Origin: Paracoccaceae bacterium
GTDB lineage: Bacteria > Pseudomonadota > Alphaproteobacteria > Rhodobacterales > Rhodobacteraceae
Length of the DNA: 64,000 bases
Assembly (NCBI GenBank): GCA_030148005.1
Contig: JASBUI010000019.1
Span: 1-64,000, forward strand
Direction: 5' to 3'
Shown piece by piece: positions 62,306 through 64,000 of the stretch. The position numbers were made by a program, and so were the translations under genes. Position 1 is the first letter of the stretch, and every line of letters starts with the position of its first letter. The notes under the pieces were generated by a model. It was not told the DNA's origin. It did no database searches and saw nothing but the letters and a program-made list of their open reading frames with translations.

Positions 62306-63769
62306 TTAGCTCCCCTCGGGTCTGATCTCGCGCCAGCGGCGGCCGTCGCGGTGCAGCAGCATAAGCGCATCATCCGGCCCCGAAGAACCTGTATCATAGG
62401 GCTTGGGAACATCACCGCGTTTTTGCCAGCCTTCGATGATCGGATCGGTCCAGGCCCATGCCGCTTCGACCTCATCGCCGCGCATGAACAGCGTCTGGTT
62501 GCCGCGGATCACGTCCATGATCAGCCGCTCATAGGCATCGGGCACGTCTTCGGCGTGCGGGCCCAGAGCCTCGGCAAAGGACATGTCCAGCGGCACATCG
62601 ACAAGGCGCATGCCGCCCGGGCCGGGTTCCTTGATCGTGACGGTCAGGGTCATGCCCTCATCAGGTTGCAGCCGGATGATCAGAACGTTCTGATGTTCAC
62701 CCTCATTCTCGGTAAAGATAGAGTGGCGGGTCCGTTTGAAAAAGATCGCGATCTCGCTCATCCGCGATTTAAGCTTTTTGCCGGTGCGCAGATAGAATGG
62801 CGTTCCCGCCCAACGCCAGTTGGCGATCTGGGTCTTCATCGCGATAAAGCTTTCGGTGCGCGATTGCGGATCCTCGACATCCTCGCGATAGCCGGGCTTG
62901 TCGCCATCAGGGCCGTATTGGCCGCGCACAAGCTGATGAGGCTCAATCGGCTCAAGCGCGCGGATCACTTTCAGCTTTTCGTCGCGCACCGCGTCAGGAT
63001 CGAAATGCGAGGGCGGCTCCATCGCGATCAGGCACAAAAGCTGCATCAGGTGGTTCTGCACCATATCGCGCATTGCACCCGATTTGTCGTAATAACCGCC
63101 CCGCCCGCCGACGCCTACCGTTTCGGCAACCGTGATCTGGATGTGGTCGATGTACTGGCTGTTCCAAAGGGGTTCGAAAAGGACGTTGCCAAAACGAACC
63201 GCCATCAGGTTCTGCACGGTTTCCTTTCCCAGATAATGGTCGATGCGATAGATCTGGGTTTCATCGAAGGAAGCGGCAAGAACCGCGTTCAGTGCACGCG
63301 CCGATTCGAGGTCACGGCCGAAGGGCTTTTCCACGACAACGCGGCTTTGCGCATCCGCGATCTTGTATTCATGCAGCCGCTCGGCCAGATCGCCGAAAAG
63401 CCCCGGCCCGACCGAGAAATAGAAGGCGTGGATGACATCCTTGCGCACCGTTGCGGCAAGTTCCTTCCAGCCGCCGGTTCCGCGCGCATCGATGGGGATA
63501 TAGGACAGGCGGGCCAGAAACTCTGCCTCTGCCTTGGCATCACGAAGGCTTGCGGGAAGAAATTCATCCAAGGCTTCGGCAACAAAAGCGCGATAACCAT
63601 CATCATCAAACTCAGACCGCGCTGCACCTATGATGCGCGCATCCGCCGGCATCTGTTCAGCCACAAAACGCCGGTAAAGGCCCGGAAGGATCTTTCGCCG
63701 GGCAAGATCCCCGGTGCCGCCAAAGATCACAAGGTCAAAGGTGTCGACCGGGATAACGCGTGAAACCAT
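62306..63769 (-). CDS. zwf: Glucose-6-phosphate 1-dehydrogenase
   Basis: A 487-residue enzyme that oxidises glucose-6-phosphate with NAD(P). The start MVSRVIPVDTFDLVIF is at 63769. NADP motif IFGGTGDLARRKILPGLYRR (near residue 16), VVVEKPFGRDLESA (near 142) and the catalytic RIDHYLGKETVQNLMAVRFG (near 177) are intact. First gene of zwf-pgl-pgi, which feeds the Entner-Doudoroff route commonly used by roseobacters (edd and eda not in view). Confidence 0.97.
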   Translation of the reverse strand: MVSRVIPVDTFDLVIFGGTGDLARRKILPGLYRRFVAEQMPADARIIGAARSEFDDDGYRAFVAEALDEFLPASLRDAKAEAEFLARLSYIPIDARGTGGWKELAATVRKDVIHAFYFSVGPGLFGDLAERLHEYKIADAQSRVVVEKPFGRDLESARALNAVLAASFDETQIYRIDHYLGKETVQNLMAVRFGNVLFEPLWNSQYIDHIQITVAETVGVGGRGGYYDKSGAMRDMVQNHLMQLLCLIAMEPPSHFDPDAVRDEKLKVIRALEPIEPHQLVRGQYGPDGDKPGYREDVEDPQSRTESFIAMKTQIANWRWAGTPFYLRTGKKLKSRMSEIAIFFKRTRHSIFTENEGEHQNVLIIRLQPDEGMTLTVTIKEPGPGGMRLVDVPLDMSFAEALGPHAEDVPDAYERLIMDVIRGNQTLFMRGDEVEAAWAWTDPIIEGWQKRGDVPKPYDTGSSGPDDALMLLHRDGRRWREIRPEGS

Positions 63770-64000
63770 CGTTGCCGTCCATTCCTGTCTGTTCGAACCC
63801 AAAACGACGACAAGACGCCGGGTCCAGTGTAAGTGTTAGCGCTAACGCGCCTTCCCTATCCGGCCTTTGCGATCAAGTCTAGCACCGCATTTTTCCATCA
63901 CAACCGTGTCAGCCGCAGCGACAGGTCTTTTTTGGCGGCGGCAATGACGTTAGCACTTTCAAAACCGCTTGGGCCATATGGCCAGAGAAAGGACTGACAC
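63770..64000. other. Upstream region of zwf to window edge
   Basis: No ORF is supported here. The region holds the LacI-type palindrome at 63835-63846 and a degenerate copy (GTTAGCACTTTC) at 63949-63960. AAAGGA near the right edge (63990-63995) suggests that a plus-strand gene starts just beyond the window, so this is probably a divergent control region. Confidence 0.5.
63835..63846. promoter_or_regulatory. LacI-family operator upstream of zwf-pgl-pgi
   Basis: GTTAGCGCTAAC is a perfect 12-base palindrome with the central CG typical of LacI/GalR operators (for example AglR-type sites). It lies 66 bases upstream of zwf. A minus-strand TACACT directly downstream may be the -10. Regulation by a sugar-responsive repressor is inferred. 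Confidence 0.65.

Noticed and set aside
62351-63763. 470-codon plus-strand open frame opposite zwf
   Set aside because: It is an antisense frame of a fully recognisable gene in high-G+C DNA, with no family signature or ribosome site.

Overview
The window looks like chromosomal DNA from an alphaproteobacterium of the Rhodobacterales, most likely the marine Roseobacter group. The reasons are a uniformly high G+C, dense operons joined by ATGA-type overlaps, a ChpT phosphotransferase, an olsBA ornithine-lipid pair, ribosomal protein L21 with a helix-hairpin-helix extension, the rplU-rpmA-obgE-proB-proA order, TRAP transport, and Entner-Doudoroff-type glucose genes. The assignment is inferred from gene content, not from a phylogeny. 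I see no IS element, prophage or CRISPR array.

Layout. 1-6573: sugar-acid catabolism, with an IlvD/Edd dehydratase (cut by the window edge), an FAH-family hydrolase, a D-2-hydroxyacid dehydrogenase, an enolase-superfamily dehydratase, a periplasmic PQQ-type sugar dehydrogenase with its own cytochrome c, and a convergent threonate-dehydrogenase-like gene. 6628-12889 (minus): cytochrome bo3-type quinol oxidase cyoABCD, a cyclopropane fatty acid synthase and a CBS-BON protein. 13250-21819 (plus): a reduced complex-I-like operon, nuoA, a NuoB/NuoD-like fusion, nuoH, nuoJ, nuoK, nuoL, nuoM, nuoN. 21837-23729: rpsI, rplM and a haem membrane protein. 23811-32717: acyl-CoA enzymes, an M32 carboxypeptidase, heme A synthase, an RNA methyltransferase, a ThiE-like protein, ornithine lipid synthesis, a DUF3553 protein and chpT. 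32724-41902: proline genes, obgE, acetyltransferases, LysE and DMT exporters, L27 and L21, and two DUF2059-like proteins. 42018-45175: tRNA-Ser and a small accessory stretch. 45176-51221: TAXI-TRAP transporter with two PLP enzymes. 51370-53314: rlmE and ppx. 53567-59859: folate/corrinoid one-carbon genes with a cytochrome P460. 59937-64000: tRNA-Gly and zwf-pgl-pgi behind a LacI-type palindrome.

The most unusual locus is the complex-I-like operon. Its membrane pump subunits keep the Lys and Glu residues known to matter for proton translocation. Genes for NuoC, E, F, G and I are absent. NuoB and NuoD are replaced by one 606-residue protein in which the cluster N2 cysteines and a NuoD quinone-site histidine are gone, and two CPMHP/CGM heavy-metal-binding motifs with His- and Met-His-rich linkers are inserted. 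This reads as a proton-pumping membrane arm uncoupled from NADH oxidation and joined to a metal-binding, probably copper or zinc, module. It lies divergent from a haem-copper quinol oxidase operon. I do not know of a functional description of such a complex.

Most other genes are ordinary housekeeping or transport and catabolic functions with good family signatures. Starts were moved inward wherever a Shine-Dalgarno sequence, an ATGA overlap or a signal peptide favoured it.
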